Assembly: GCA_963729935.1 (NCBI GenBank)
Contig: CAVSPW010000002.1
Coordinates: 124,001-188,000, forward strand
Source of the DNA: CAIKMD01 sp963729935
GTDB lineage: Bacteria > Pseudomonadota > Alphaproteobacteria > ATCC43930 > CGMCC-115725
DNA length: 64,000 nt
Direction of reading: 5' to 3'
Positions within the stretch are counted from its first letter, which is position 1, and the number at the start of each line of letters is the position of its first letter. The notes under the pieces are model-generated. The model worked only from the letters and a program-made list of their open reading frames with translations, ran no database searches and was not told the origin of the DNA. Of the stretch, positions 18,680 through 27,136 are shown in pieces. The position numbers were made by a program, and so were the translations under genes.

Positions 18680-19165
18680 ATGCCGAGCTTCGATATCGTC
18701 TCGCGGCTTGATCTCGCCGAGGTCGACAACGCCTTGGCGGGGCTCGGCCGGGAGATCGCCACGCGATTCGATTTCAAAGGCAGCCAAGCGAGCGTCACGC
18801 GCCAGGAAGGTGCGCTGTCGATTCTGGCCGATGACGAGATGAAATTGCGCCAGGTGCAAGAGCTGCTGCGGGTCCATATGACACGGCGCAAGGTGGAGGT
18901 TGGCGTGCTCGATTTCAAGCCGCCCGAGAAAGCCGCAGGCCAGACCATGCGGCAGACCGTGGCGCTGCGCCAGGGCATCGAGCAGGAATTGGCCAAGCGC
19001 ATCGTGCGCGAAATCAAGGATGCGAAGCTCAAAGTTCAGGCCTCGATCCAGGGCGACGAGTTGCGCATCACGGGCAAGAAGCGCGACGATCTCCAGACGG
19101 CGATCGCTTTGGTGCGCGGCTTGAAGATCGAACAGCCGCTGCAATACGTGAATTTCCGCGACTGA
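18680..19165 (+). CDS. yajQ: YajQ family nucleotide-binding protein
   Basis: The 161-residue protein matches YajQ across its length: MPSFDIVS at the start, TRFDFKGSQASV, RQTVALRQGIEQELAK and IVREIKDAKLKVQASIQGDELRITGKKRDDLQ-type C-terminus. Family members bind nucleic acids, and in Xanthomonas a member is a cyclic di-GMP effector. The ATG at 18680 is the conserved start; 28 codons of upstream open frame are not conserved. It is followed after 80 bases by the tRNA-Glu gene. Confidence 0.92.
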   Translation: MPSFDIVSRLDLAEVDNALAGLGREIATRFDFKGSQASVTRQEGALSILADDEMKLRQVQELLRVHMTRRKVEVGVLDFKPPEKAAGQTMRQTVALRQGIEQELAKRIVREIKDAKLKVQASIQGDELRITGKKRDDLQTAIALVRGLKIEQPLQYVNFRD

Positions 19166-19245
19166 GCATGGCCGCCCGCCGCAGTGTGGCTCGCGGTTCT
19201 TGCCATGGTGCGGGCGAGCCGATAGAAAGGCCCCCGCGCCCTAGC

Positions 19246-19321
19246 GTCCCCTTCGTCTAGAGGCCCAGGACACCGCCCTCTCACGGCGGTAACGGGGGTT
19301 CGAATCCCCCAGGGGACGCCA
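19246..19321 (+). tRNA. tRNA-Glu(CTC)
   Basis: A full 76-base tRNA is readable: acceptor GTCCCCT pairs with AGGGGAC, the anticodon stem is CCGCC/GGCGG with the loop CTCTCAC, and the anticodon is CTC at 19280-19282. The T-arm is GGGGG-TTCGAAT-CCCCC, and CCA is encoded. It is nearly identical to E. coli tRNA-Glu. Its 3' end is the integration site of the island that follows. Confidence 0.96.
19305..19321. repeat. attL: 17-bp direct repeat at the 3' end of tRNA-Glu
   Basis: The sequence tcccccaggggacgcca at the tRNA 3' end recurs exactly, in direct orientation, at 33091-33107. The integrase gene starts about 60 bases downstream, which is the standard layout for integration into a tRNA gene. Confidence 0.92.
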
Positions 19322-19382
19322 GATTTCCTAACTCGTTGATCTGACTCAGAAATTCTAAACGTTGTCGCTCGGTGTGTTGTCC

Positions 19383-20810
19383 ATGATGTACAACACTTGG
19401 ATGGGCGACAAAGACATGAATGAGACCAAGTTTCTGTTCCAACCGCGCGGCCCGAAGACCGCGTGGCTGTTTCGGATGGCGACTCCCGAACTACTCGTTG
19501 GACGAGACAACCCGCGCACAGGCAAGCCGTATGGCAAGGAGATTAGGGAGAGCCTCGGCGGTACGCGAGACCTGACCGAGGCTCGTAGGCTCCGCGATCT
19601 GCGGCTTGGAGAGATACGCCAGGAGCAGGCGGAGGTTATCCATCAAGCCGAAGGCGACCTGGATCAGGCCATTGAGGTCGCCGCGAGCCTCCGAAACATG
19701 GACGACGAGCAGCGGGGCGACATCGAGTTGGTCCTGTACGACCAAGCGAAGAACCTTGAACACAAGCTCGCGCGTCGGCTGACGGCTAAGAAGGGCAAGG
19801 CCAAAGCTAGGGCAGCAGCGGTCGAGAAGGCGAGCCGCTGGTACAGGACGGCGATGGGACAGGAGACACCGTTCGTCGCTGTCTTCGATCAGTACAAGGC
19901 CGATAAGGGCAAGGCACTGTCCCGTTCGAGCCTGAACAACCTCGACACTGCCGCGAAGGAGTTCAGGGAACATGCAGGCAAGGACGTGTCGATGGATGAG
20001 GTTGATCGCCGCGTCGTTGCCGAGTTCGTGACAAAGTTCCTCCCATCGAAGCGTGGGCCGAAGGCTCCAGACGGCCAAGGACCAGCGACAATCCGCAAGA
20101 AGGTTTCTCAGCTGTCACAGGTGTGGCGATGGGCGCAACAGCGCGGCATCCTACCCTACGCGAATGAGACGCCCTGGGACGATCAAGCACCGTCAGCGAA
20201 GCAGGTCGAAGCCGCGAAGGCGGCGCGGCGACCGTTCAAGCCGGAAGAAACTCGTAAGCTGCTTGATGCCTCTCCGGCTGGCGATGCGCTCGGCGATGTG
20301 ATCCGGGTTACTTTGACGTGTGGCGTGCGACTCGAAGAAATCGCTGATCTTGCTGCCAAGCAAGTCGCGCCGGATGCGAGTCACTATGAAATCAAAGCAG
20401 GCAAGACGCCGAACGCGAAGCGGATCGTGCCATTAGTTGGGATCGGTCGCGAGGTCGTCCGTAAGCGACTTGAGAAGGTCAATGGCAGTGGGCCGCTGTT
20501 CCCGGAGCTACCTGTGAGGAAATCGACCGGCAAGCGCGGTGGTGCGCTATCGCAGGCGTTCACAAGACTGCGACGCAAGGTGCTTGGACGGCAGACCGAC
20601 CGCGAGTTGGCGCAGCACAGCTTCCGTCATACTTGGCGCACGGCGGCGCGGCGTGCAGGTGTTGATCTGCGAACGGCACATGAGATGGGCGGCTGGTCAC
20701 GGGGCAAGGACAACGATGTAGGCTATGACCACGGATTGGAACTGAAACATTACGAACGCGAGCAAAAGAAGGTAACACGCTGGCTTCAGAGCGAAGGCTA
20801 TTTATCGTAG
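19383..20810 (+). CDS. tyrosine-type site-specific integrase
   Basis: This is the island integrase, about 475 residues. The N-terminal part is an arm-binding/DUF6538-like domain (PELLVGRDNPRTGKPYGKEIRESLG). A SAM-like core-binding domain follows around residues 155-250, and the catalytic domain carries TCGVRLEEI (first Arg), HSFRHTW (His-x-x-Arg) and a terminal Tyr in LELKHYER. Several starts are possible (TTG 19362, ATG 19383, 19401 or 19416) with no strong ribosome site for any. Location next to the tRNA att site fits the role. The gene is intact. Confidence 0.9.
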   Translation: MMYNTWMGDKDMNETKFLFQPRGPKTAWLFRMATPELLVGRDNPRTGKPYGKEIRESLGGTRDLTEARRLRDLRLGEIRQEQAEVIHQAEGDLDQAIEVAASLRNMDDEQRGDIELVLYDQAKNLEHKLARRLTAKKGKAKARAAAVEKASRWYRTAMGQETPFVAVFDQYKADKGKALSRSSLNNLDTAAKEFREHAGKDVSMDEVDRRVVAEFVTKFLPSKRGPKAPDGQGPATIRKKVSQLSQVWRWAQQRGILPYANETPWDDQAPSAKQVEAAKAARRPFKPEETRKLLDASPAGDALGDVIRVTLTCGVRLEEIADLAAKQVAPDASHYEIKAGKTPNAKRIVPLVGIGREVVRKRLEKVNGSGPLFPELPVRKSTGKRGGALSQAFTRLRRKVLGRQTDRELAQHSFRHTWRTAARRAGVDLRTAHEMGGWSRGKDNDVGYDHGLELKHYEREQKKVTRWLQSEGYLS

Positions 20811-20821
20811 AGGATCGGAGC

Positions 20822-21526
20822 ATGGCGAGCACATCAACGACCAAAGCCCACTGCAACATGTGCGGCCCGGACAGAAACCACGAAGTTCTCCACCGAGAAA
20901 GAACGGAGGGGTCGGAACAATACGACCAGTATTCGTCGATCGACTGGTGGGACTTGTACGAGATGCTTCGCTGCGCTGGCTGCGGAAACATCACGATGCG
21001 CCATACGTCGTACTTTTCGGAGCATGATGGCACAAGTGTGGTCTATTACCCTCCAGCAGTGGCGAGACGAGAGCCACGGTGGATGTCTGAACTTCTTCTT
21101 TCAACAAAGTGGTTGGATTTTAACGAGCAGCGAACGTCGATCCATGACCTGCTCAAGGAGGTATACGTCGCCCTTCATAATGACTCCCGCAATCTCGCGG
21201 GCATGGGAGTTCGCGCGATACTCGATCAGGTTATGACTGAAAAGGTTGGTGATCGCCATTCCTTCGTTCGGACACTGGAGGCATTCAAGGAAGGCGGGTT
21301 CCTTTCCGACCACCAAGCAGAGACTTTAGATACCATCCTTGAGGCTGGACACGCGACGGTGCATCGCGGCTGGCGTCCATCTCTGGACGATCTCGATACG
21401 CTCCTCGATGTCACCGAAAGTCTGATTGCATCGACGTACATTCACGAGCGGAAGGCGAAGGACCTTGCAAAGAGGGTACCTCCGCGCCCGCCTAATGCCA
21501 ATCGAGAGGCAAGACAAAAGGACTAA
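20822..21526 (+). CDS. DUF4145 domain protein
   Basis: The 234-residue protein has an N-terminal zinc-ribbon-like pair (CNMCG and CAGCG, about residues 12-64) and a C-terminal helical DUF4145 domain with DLLKEVYVALHNDSRNLAGMGVRAILD and KVGD. DUF4145 occurs in mobile elements and next to restriction systems, and its HEPN-like helices have led others to link it to defence, but its activity is not established. It starts 11 bases after the integrase and is probably co-transcribed with it. Confidence 0.75.
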   Translation: MASTSTTKAHCNMCGPDRNHEVLHRERTEGSEQYDQYSSIDWWDLYEMLRCAGCGNITMRHTSYFSEHDGTSVVYYPPAVARREPRWMSELLLSTKWLDFNEQRTSIHDLLKEVYVALHNDSRNLAGMGVRAILDQVMTEKVGDRHSFVRTLEAFKEGGFLSDHQAETLDTILEAGHATVHRGWRPSLDDLDTLLDVTESLIASTYIHERKAKDLAKRVPPRPPNANREARQKD

Positions 21527-21551
21527 TAGCTGCCGATGAAGGTACTCGCGT

Positions 21552-22376
21552 TCACGTCCCCTTTTTCGATCCTTTAGAACTTCGCGTCCTCTTCGCGACA
21601 CCCTTGATCTTCTCCGGCCGCGCCCTCTTACCGAGCTTGCCGGCGGCTTCGCGTTGCAGCTTGAGAGCCCTGATGGCTTCCAGATGTTTGGCGACAAGCA
21701 AGTCGGCGATGCGTTCGATGTCCGTGCCGAGGTGGCGAAGCACGCGGCCACGGCTCATCGGGAACTTGTGTAGCTCGGTCACGGTCACGCCGCGGCCATC
21801 CATTCGTTGCTGCTCCCATCGCTTGTGCGTGCCGCTGACAATGCGGTGGATGATCTTTGCCGCCTGGACGCGCTTGTATTCCTTGGTCCTGATGGCGGTG
21901 AGGTCGTCGCGTAGGATCATCTCCGTCGCGATCCATGCCGCGAGTGGAAAGCGCGGATCGATCTCGGCTCTGCGCAGTCGCGCCCATGCAGCACGCGCGC
22001 GTTCGTCCGGCTTGAGCCCTCGCAAGCGGAACGCCTCGATCGCCGGTCCGGCGCTTCGGTATAGGCCCTCCACGCCAGCGATGGCGCTCTTGACCAACGG
22101 CTCCCCGGCATTGTCAGTCAGCCATTCGAACGCGGCTCTCCGGTATGGGTTAATCTGCGCGGCGGCGTAACTGCCCCGGTACGGGCTGCCGTGCCGCTCG
22201 TAATAATCCTCGTGCTTGCGGCAAAACCGGGTATTCAACCCTTTCCCCGCTGCGGCGCTCGTGAGCCTGCCGCAGTCCGGGATCGTGCAATACGAGCGGA
22301 CCGAGCGGTCGGGCGCTTTGGCCCGGGTGGCAACGCTCCGCGCGCGGAGCTCAAGGCGCTCGAACTTCGAGGTCAT
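21552..22376 (-). CDS. zinc-finger-like protein of unknown function
   Basis: I do not recognise this 274-residue protein. Residues about 29-58 hold C-x4-C ... FCRKHEDYYERHGSPYRG, a pattern that looks like a treble-clef HNH-type zinc site (CTIPDC, then CRKH). The remainder is helical, very basic, with an Arg/Lys-rich C-terminus, suggesting nucleic acid binding. It lies directly downstream of the polymerase-like gene on the same strand, separated by 66 bases, so a linked replication function is possible but unproven. Confidence 0.6.
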   Translation of the reverse strand: MTSKFERLELRARSVATRAKAPDRSVRSYCTIPDCGRLTSAAAGKGLNTRFCRKHEDYYERHGSPYRGSYAAAQINPYRRAAFEWLTDNAGEPLVKSAIAGVEGLYRSAGPAIEAFRLRGLKPDERARAAWARLRRAEIDPRFPLAAWIATEMILRDDLTAIRTKEYKRVQAAKIIHRIVSGTHKRWEQQRMDGRGVTVTELHKFPMSRGRVLRHLGTDIERIADLLVAKHLEAIRALKLQREAAGKLGKRARPEKIKGVAKRTRSSKGSKKGT

Positions 22377-22442
22377 CGCTTACGGGCCCCACATAGGTGA
22401 CCGTGGGCTGTGTCTCTATGGGTATGCCGTGGCATCGAGAGG

Positions 22443-23741
22443 CTATTCATCATCGACCTCTACCATCCCCTCCACTCCAGTGACTCCCTTGAACGTGTTG
22501 AGCATGATGCTGGTAACGAGCGTTGCAGCAGGCCGAGGGACGATCAGAGCGTCGTGAACCGGTAAGGCGACAATGCCCTCATCTATCAGGCTGAGCAGAG
22601 CCGCGACCAGGATGCTGCTCTCGGTGAACATGCCACGATAGCCAATGCCCGTGCAGAACAGGCGGGCGATGGGCTGGTGCAGCATCGTGAGGCGCTGAAC
22701 GACCTCGCCGATCTTTGTGCCGCGAGGGAGCAGCGGCTTGCTCCCCTTCGGCAGCCTGGCGAGCGTTTTGGTGGAGTAGAGCAGCGCGTTGAAGACCTTC
22801 TTCACGCCTGGCCGATGACGCTCGAAACCAGGGATCGTATAGGCATCGATGACAGGTGGCACCTGACCGGCAAGGCCATAGACGATGCGAGGCGCCATCT
22901 GCGAGTAATCGAGGCTGGTCACGCGTTCGCCGCTGATCTCGATTCCCTCGTGGCGCTCCTTCTTGCTGAGATTCATCCAGAAGCCGCCAAACAGCCGCCC
23001 GCCCTCCTCGAATGATCCGTTGTTGAAGTACCGGCGCAAAGCTCGGTCGCTCTCGTCCACCACGCGCTCCGGCGCCGACGCAGGGTCGAAGGTGATGTCG
23101 GCTTGTTCTAGCCATCGGTTGACCCGTTGGACCTCATCGCGGTAGCGCCGTGTCGTCGGGGTGTCTTCGTATTCGATCCAGTCGCCGCCGTCCCACACGC
23201 TCTCGCGGGCGCTCTTGAGGATGATCACTTCATCGCTGGTTTCGCGGCCGAGATCGTCGAGGTCGATCCCCGCAGCCTCGACGCGGCGCAACAGAGCAGG
23301 CGTGGCGCGCATCGTGGACTGGCGAGCGGGTCCGAAGACGCGCTGGTGGCCCTTAACGAGTTCCAGCAGCGCCAACCCAGGAGCCGCGAGGCGCTCCAGA
23401 ACATCGGGAAGCGTCTTGCCCAGAGCAGACGCGCTGTAACGCCCGGCGCGGCCAAGGATCGCCTTGGATAGAGAAACCGCGATCCATCCCTCCGGCTCCG
23501 TGACGGCTCGGTGGATCACGTCGGAGATTACGGCTGCAACCGTGGCCTCGAACGTGACCTGATCGGCAACCTTGCGCCCACGGCGCCGCGCGCCTGTCTG
23601 AGTCTCGAACTGCTCCAGGTCGCGGATGACCTCAGCCACGAGCGCCTTGGCTCGGTCGGTCTTCGGGCCACGGAACGCGTTGAAGGGACGATCCCGGGTT
23701 GTCGGGACATCAGCGGGCGGCGTGATGACGGCACTATCCAT
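22443..23741 (-). CDS. divergent family A DNA polymerase-like protein
   Basis: The 432-residue protein shows the three palm/fingers motifs of family A polymerases in the right order. Motif A is LDYSQMAPRIV at about 277-287 (compare DYSQIELR). The O-helix motif B is R310-P-G-V-K314-K-V-F-N318-A-L-L-Y322, keeping the R(x3)K(x7)Y spacing. Motif C is LPVHDALIV, with Asp397 in place. The segment FNNGSFEEGGRLFGGFW precedes motif A. No 3'-5' or 5'-3' exonuclease domain is present, and the N-terminal 230 residues are unrecognised. It may replicate the excised island. The start is the ATG at 23739-23741; the AT-rich stretch just upstream (23742-23765) could hold its promoter. Confidence 0.65.
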   Translation of the reverse strand: MDSAVITPPADVPTTRDRPFNAFRGPKTDRAKALVAEVIRDLEQFETQTGARRRGRKVADQVTFEATVAAVISDVIHRAVTEPEGWIAVSLSKAILGRAGRYSASALGKTLPDVLERLAAPGLALLELVKGHQRVFGPARQSTMRATPALLRRVEAAGIDLDDLGRETSDEVIILKSARESVWDGGDWIEYEDTPTTRRYRDEVQRVNRWLEQADITFDPASAPERVVDESDRALRRYFNNGSFEEGGRLFGGFWMNLSKKERHEGIEISGERVTSLDYSQMAPRIVYGLAGQVPPVIDAYTIPGFERHRPGVKKVFNALLYSTKTLARLPKGSKPLLPRGTKIGEVVQRLTMLHQPIARLFCTGIGYRGMFTESSILVAALLSLIDEGIVALPVHDALIVPRPAATLVTSIMLNTFKGVTGVEGMVEVDDE

Positions 23742-24137
23742 AACAACCGAACCAAATATACGACAAAATGCACGCCCTGCACGGCAGCGGCCAACCAAGA
23801 AACGAGACGCCTAGGCAGGCTCAGAACCCGACCACCGGCCAAAGCGTGTCATAAGCGGCAACGTGGCGCCATCGTGAATAAGGCCCACCAGAGTCCAGAG
23901 ATTGTCGCCTAGCGGCTCGGCTGTGGCGGTGGCTCTCTGGCGAGGCCACCGGGCTCTCGCTCGTCCTTGCGCTTCTCCGGACTCCTGCGCAGCACTCTCC
24001 GGAATGGGATCAATATCCGAGGGTGGCGGAAGTGGTATCGCTCAGAATATCCATTGCGAGTGGCGGAATCCTGCGGGTTTAGAGGGACGCTTGTGGCCCT
24101 GAAGTGGCTTCTGGTGGCCTAAGTGGCACTTGCTCTC
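23742..24137. other. gene-free stretch upstream of the polymerase-like gene
   Basis: About 400 bases without a convincing gene. The first 25 bases are AT-rich and may be the promoter of the polymerase-like gene. The rest shows no long open frame with coding character and no clear repeat to my eye. Confidence 0.5.
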
Positions 24138-24398
24138 TCAACGCTGCCGTTCACCCCGGAGCAGGTGATCAGCAGCGACGATCATGCCGCCTATCCTCGC
24201 AACCTCGTCAGGCTGCAGTTCGTGCTTAGCGAAGGCGCGAACGCTTTGAAGCCCGTTTCGGAGATCGCCCCACGAATCAGTCATCCCGGAGAACGCGAGG
24301 TAAGGTCCGAGGACGTGCTGCAAGGCGTTGAGGCATCTTCGGTCACACCACGCATCGATCAATGCACGCAGGGACGCGAAGAACTCATCATTGTCCAT
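24138..24398 (-). CDS. small island protein, unknown function
   Basis: The 86-residue product is helical (FFASLRALIDAWCDRRCLNALQHVLGPY) with a second helix region LQSVRAFAKHELQPDEVARIGGMIVAADHLL. Its composition is that of a real soluble protein, and the start ATG at 24396-24398 is preceded by AAGGATCG. Small proteins of this look are common next to integrases in alphaproteobacteria; no function is known to me. It lies 46 bases downstream of the short recombinase and probably shares its transcript. Confidence 0.6.
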   Translation of the reverse strand: MDNDEFFASLRALIDAWCDRRCLNALQHVLGPYLAFSGMTDSWGDLRNGLQSVRAFAKHELQPDEVARIGGMIVAADHLLRGERQR

Positions 24399-24443
24399 GT
24401 GGTCGATCCTTCGCCATGAACGGTTAGCGCCGCAGCCAAGAGC

Positions 24444-25079
24444 CTACACCCGCCAGAACTCCTTGAAGCGTGTTGGCGCAAGCTCCGTATATCGCACCGT
24501 GTGCTGGATGTTCTTGTGCCCGAGATACGCCTGGAGCGCCCTGGTATCGTGCCCGGCATTGGCCAGGGCATAGCCACAAGCGTGGCGCAGCATGTGAGCG
24601 TGAGCCTTCAGTCCGAGCTTCGCTGCTGTACCTGCCCGCTCGATCATGCGACCGAACCCGGCAGTCGTGAACGGTGAGCCGCGCTCGCTGACGAACACGA
24701 AGGGCGAGGCATCCTGACGTTCCCGTTGAAGCCGTCTCAGCGCGCGTAGCTCATCGCCTCGGATCGGATGCACGCTTGGTGAGCCGCTCTTGACCCGCCT
24801 GACATGCAAGGAGCCGGTGGCGAAATCTACCTGCGACCACTCAAGCTGACATAGCTCCGACGCTCGCAGCCCATGACGGTAGGCGACCAGGATCATCGTG
24901 GCGTCCCTGTGGCCGTAGCGATTGCGTCCAGCCACCTTCATCAGCTTCGTGACTTCGGCAGCGGTGAGGTACTCCCGCGTCCTGAGTTCGGCGTTCGGGA
25001 GACGGCGAGGCGTGATCCTTGGGCTGACTGTTCGTTTAACGGTGGTTGGCGCAACCAGCTTTAGATGCGACTTTGCCAT
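24444..25079 (-). CDS. short tyrosine recombinase (XerC/FimB-like)
   Basis: This second tyrosine recombinase has 211 residues and consists of the catalytic domain only, like FimB/FimE invertases. Catalytic motifs are HGLRASELCQLEW (first Arg), VKSGS (Lys), HMLRHACGYAL (His-x-x-Arg), GHKN and YTELAPTRF (Tyr). There is no arm-binding or SAM-like domain. The ATG at 25077-25079 is chosen; an upstream start at 25124 would add 15 poorly conserved residues. A role in inversion or in resolving the excised island is possible. Nearby inverted repeats were not identified. Confidence 0.85.
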   Translation of the reverse strand: MAKSHLKLVAPTTVKRTVSPRITPRRLPNAELRTREYLTAAEVTKLMKVAGRNRYGHRDATMILVAYRHGLRASELCQLEWSQVDFATGSLHVRRVKSGSPSVHPIRGDELRALRRLQRERQDASPFVFVSERGSPFTTAGFGRMIERAGTAAKLGLKAHAHMLRHACGYALANAGHDTRALQAYLGHKNIQHTVRYTELAPTRFKEFWRV

Positions 25080-25208
25080 GATCTGTGCGCTCCCTGGTGC
25101 GATGACTGTCTGTAGATGAGGCATTATACGAACAGTCTATAGGCTACTGATGTGCGGTGAGCAAGGGATTAGGTGGGACCGGAGAGAAAGCTGGCCGTGC
25201 TGGTGAGC

Positions 25209-25418
25209 TTACGGATCACCGTAGTACCGCACCGGCTCCGCGAGATCAGCGACGTTCAACGTGTGCGCCAATGTGATCGCTGCGCACATGTGCAACGGCT
25301 TCACAACCAAGCGCCCGGTGTATGCCTCGCAGACCATCCAACAGGCGACCTCGCGCCGCATGAACGGCAGCGCGATGTATCGCAGCTTGTGTGGACGGCC
25401 TGAGTTTCGCTCGACCAT
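25209..25418 (-). CDS. small protein, copy A of a duplicated island gene
   Basis: The 69-residue product shares its sequence with the gene at 27845-28069: RYIALPF, W-M at mid-length, RLVVKPLH, then TLAHTLNVADL and a C-terminal Y-GDP. The start ATG at 25416-25418 is set by this comparison, because the upstream DNA is also conserved (TAGGCCAGCGTGTCGCAT, then GTGTTAC 11 bases before the ATG). The function is unknown. The similarity of both protein and leader is good evidence that the gene is real. Confidence 0.65.
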   Translation of the reverse strand: MVERNSGRPHKLRYIALPFMRREVACWMVCEAYTGRLVVKPLHMCAAITLAHTLNVADLAEPVRYYGDP

Positions 25419-25765
25419 GGAACACACGGTAACACGACACGGCAGTGGCCTGCGATGCGACACGCTGGCCTAGTGGTTGGATCATGTGGAGCGTGGCAGC
25501 GCAGCGGCGAGCGGCGACCGAGGCCGGTTGATGTGGATGGAGTGATCGTGAACGGCGAGGCCCGGCAAGGGGGACAAACAGCGCCCGGCGTTGCGTCCAG
25601 CCCCAACGAATTTTAGCGGTAAATATTTGAGATTAATCCCACGGGAATGGCCCCTCAATGCAGCGGAGCGCGAACGTCAACATCCACATTGGTTGTCGTT
25701 TCGTGGCCATTGGTGAGAGGTCGGTGCGGCTTTTTAACTGCGCGCGAAGTGCCAGCGATGTGCGA

Positions 25766-25963
25766 TCAGGTGGTCGACTGCGGCCTGAGTATCTCGCGAT
25801 GCACAATGCGGTCGCCGTCGAGGATCACGTAGAAGGCGGCAGTTCTGTTCGCGAACAACTCAAAGGCTGTCTTGACGGCCGCAGCGTCGTCAACTGCCTC
25901 GATCCTCTCAGCACCGAAGACAACCCCACGCTCGTCCAAGAACCTGCACCAGTACGGCTTCAT
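25766..25963 (-). CDS. small protein, unknown function
   Basis: The 65-residue product (KPYWCRFLDERGVVFGAERIEAVDDAAAVKTA-type start) has alternating strands and one helix with AFELFANRTAAFYVILDGDRIVHRE. It looks like a compact alpha/beta domain. It starts 10 bases after the 52-codon gene upstream, so the two form a mini-operon. Function is not recognised. Confidence 0.5.
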   Translation of the reverse strand: MKPYWCRFLDERGVVFGAERIEAVDDAAAVKTAFELFANRTAAFYVILDGDRIVHREILRPQSTT

Positions 25964-25972
25964 GTCACGCCG

Positions 25973-26131
25973 TCAAGACCGTCTATCGTGATCCTCGATG
26001 CTTCGTAACTCACCCTCGGTGTCCATGATCTCGCGAAGATGCATCAGAGCCATGTCGGCATCCACGCCTTCGCGCAAGTAGCCGTGCAGAAGCGCGATCT
26101 TGCGGCGCAATGTTGACGCTCGGGCTTCCAT
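25973..26131 (-). CDS. 52-residue protein, unknown function
   Basis: A short ORF reads MEARASTLRRKIALLHGY, then LREGVDADMALMHLREIMD and an acidic-basic tail ending DRRS. It is helical and charged. The ATG at 26129-26131 is preceded by GAG at a suitable distance. It ends 10 bases before the 65-residue gene. Proteins with this pattern (an LRxGxxxxxAxxxLxxMxxxLxxM heptad style) are common small hypothetical proteins in alphaproteobacteria. Confidence 0.5.
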   Translation of the reverse strand: MEARASTLRRKIALLHGYLREGVDADMALMHLREIMDTEGELRSIEDHDRRS

Positions 26132-26283
26132 CAATTCTCAAGGCAGGGGCGCACCGTCATAGCCAGGATGTGGCTGAGTTCGGTCGCCCAAAGGGCACTG
26201 TACGCCATTTCGGCTGCAGATTCACTGGCCAACGGATTGGTACCTGCTAACCAGGTTCGCCAGTTTGGTTCCTGAAGTGGCGT

Positions 26284-26445
26284 CTAGCGCATCAATGCCC
26301 GAGCGAGCCGAACTAAGCCGATCAAGAGCGCCCATGACGCAGCCATCGCGCCGACCCAGAAGATCATCTTCAGCTGAAAAAACGAGGGCTGCGCTTCGGC
26401 GTTGCCCGACTTAGCCGAATCTTCGGGTTGCGGTGGACCGTCCAC
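26284..26445 (-). CDS. small single-pass membrane protein
   Basis: The 53-residue product starts at GTG 26443-26445 with AGGGAGA just upstream. A short acidic N-terminus is followed by one membrane helix (FFQLKMIFWVGAMAASWALL and on) and a basic tail LVRLARALMR, so the C-terminus is likely cytoplasmic. The function is unknown. It is divergent from the hemerythrin gene, with an AT-rich intergenic region of about 170 bases between them that probably holds both promoters. Confidence 0.5.
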   Translation of the reverse strand: MDGPPQPEDSAKSGNAEAQPSFFQLKMIFWVGAMAASWALLIGLVRLARALMR

Positions 26446-26620
26446 TAGGTTCTCCCTTCGCCATACGCTGTGTACAAATGTCGACTCGCGTATCAAAAGA
26501 TGTATTGATCTTCTTTGGCTTCTCTCAAAATTGCACGAAACGTAAATTTCGTATAGAAGTTTTTCCCTGCAACGCATCTTTGCGCGTCGATGCCCTGTAG
26601 GAAATCGGATCGTTGCAGAA

Positions 26621-27064
26621 GTGGTGTTGGCCGGAACAGAGGGATCATTGATCACACTAAAATGGTCGAACGCATATAGTACCGGCCACAAATGGATCGA
26701 CGACGAGCATCGCGAATTGCTCGATACTCTGGTCGCCATCGATGCCGATTTGACCGCCCGCGAGTTCCAGAAATCGAATGTCGATTGCCTCCTGCTGCGC
26801 GAGCGGATGCGAAAGCATTTTCGGCGGGAAGAACGGTTCCTAGCCGATGCTGCGTTTCCTCGCCTCCGCGAGCATATATCTACCCATCAGGAGGCAGAAC
26901 AGAAGGTCGAGAAAATCATTGGCGATTGCTGCGAGGATTGCAGCAAAGGATTGAAGATCGAATGTGTTCGACGTTGGATCGAGGCAATCTTGAATGATGT
27001 CCTGTTAGCCGACCTAGATTTTAAGTCACACCTTCAACATAAGAACATCACTCCCCGAGATTGA
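26621..27064 (+). CDS. bacteriohemerythrin-like oxygen-binding protein
   Basis: The 147-residue protein is a four-helix hemerythrin with the di-iron ligands visible: H in GHKWIDDEH (with the second His of DEH), the HFRREE motif, HISTHQEAEQ, and DLDFKSHL at the end. Such proteins bind oxygen or sense it, or protect oxygen-labile enzymes. Either the GTG at 26621 or the TTG at 26648 (after GAGGGA) may be the start. It is odd as island cargo and stands alone in front of the XRE regulator. Confidence 0.8.
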   Translation: MVLAGTEGSLITLKWSNAYSTGHKWIDDEHRELLDTLVAIDADLTAREFQKSNVDCLLLRERMRKHFRREERFLADAAFPRLREHISTHQEAEQKVEKIIGDCCEDCSKGLKIECVRRWIEAILNDVLLADLDFKSHLQHKNITPRD

Positions 27065-27136
27065 TCTGCGCGAACGCAGGACAGAATCGCAGCACGTTGT
27101 GTTGTGGCTTGCAAGAGGAGCCTCGCGGGAAACCCA

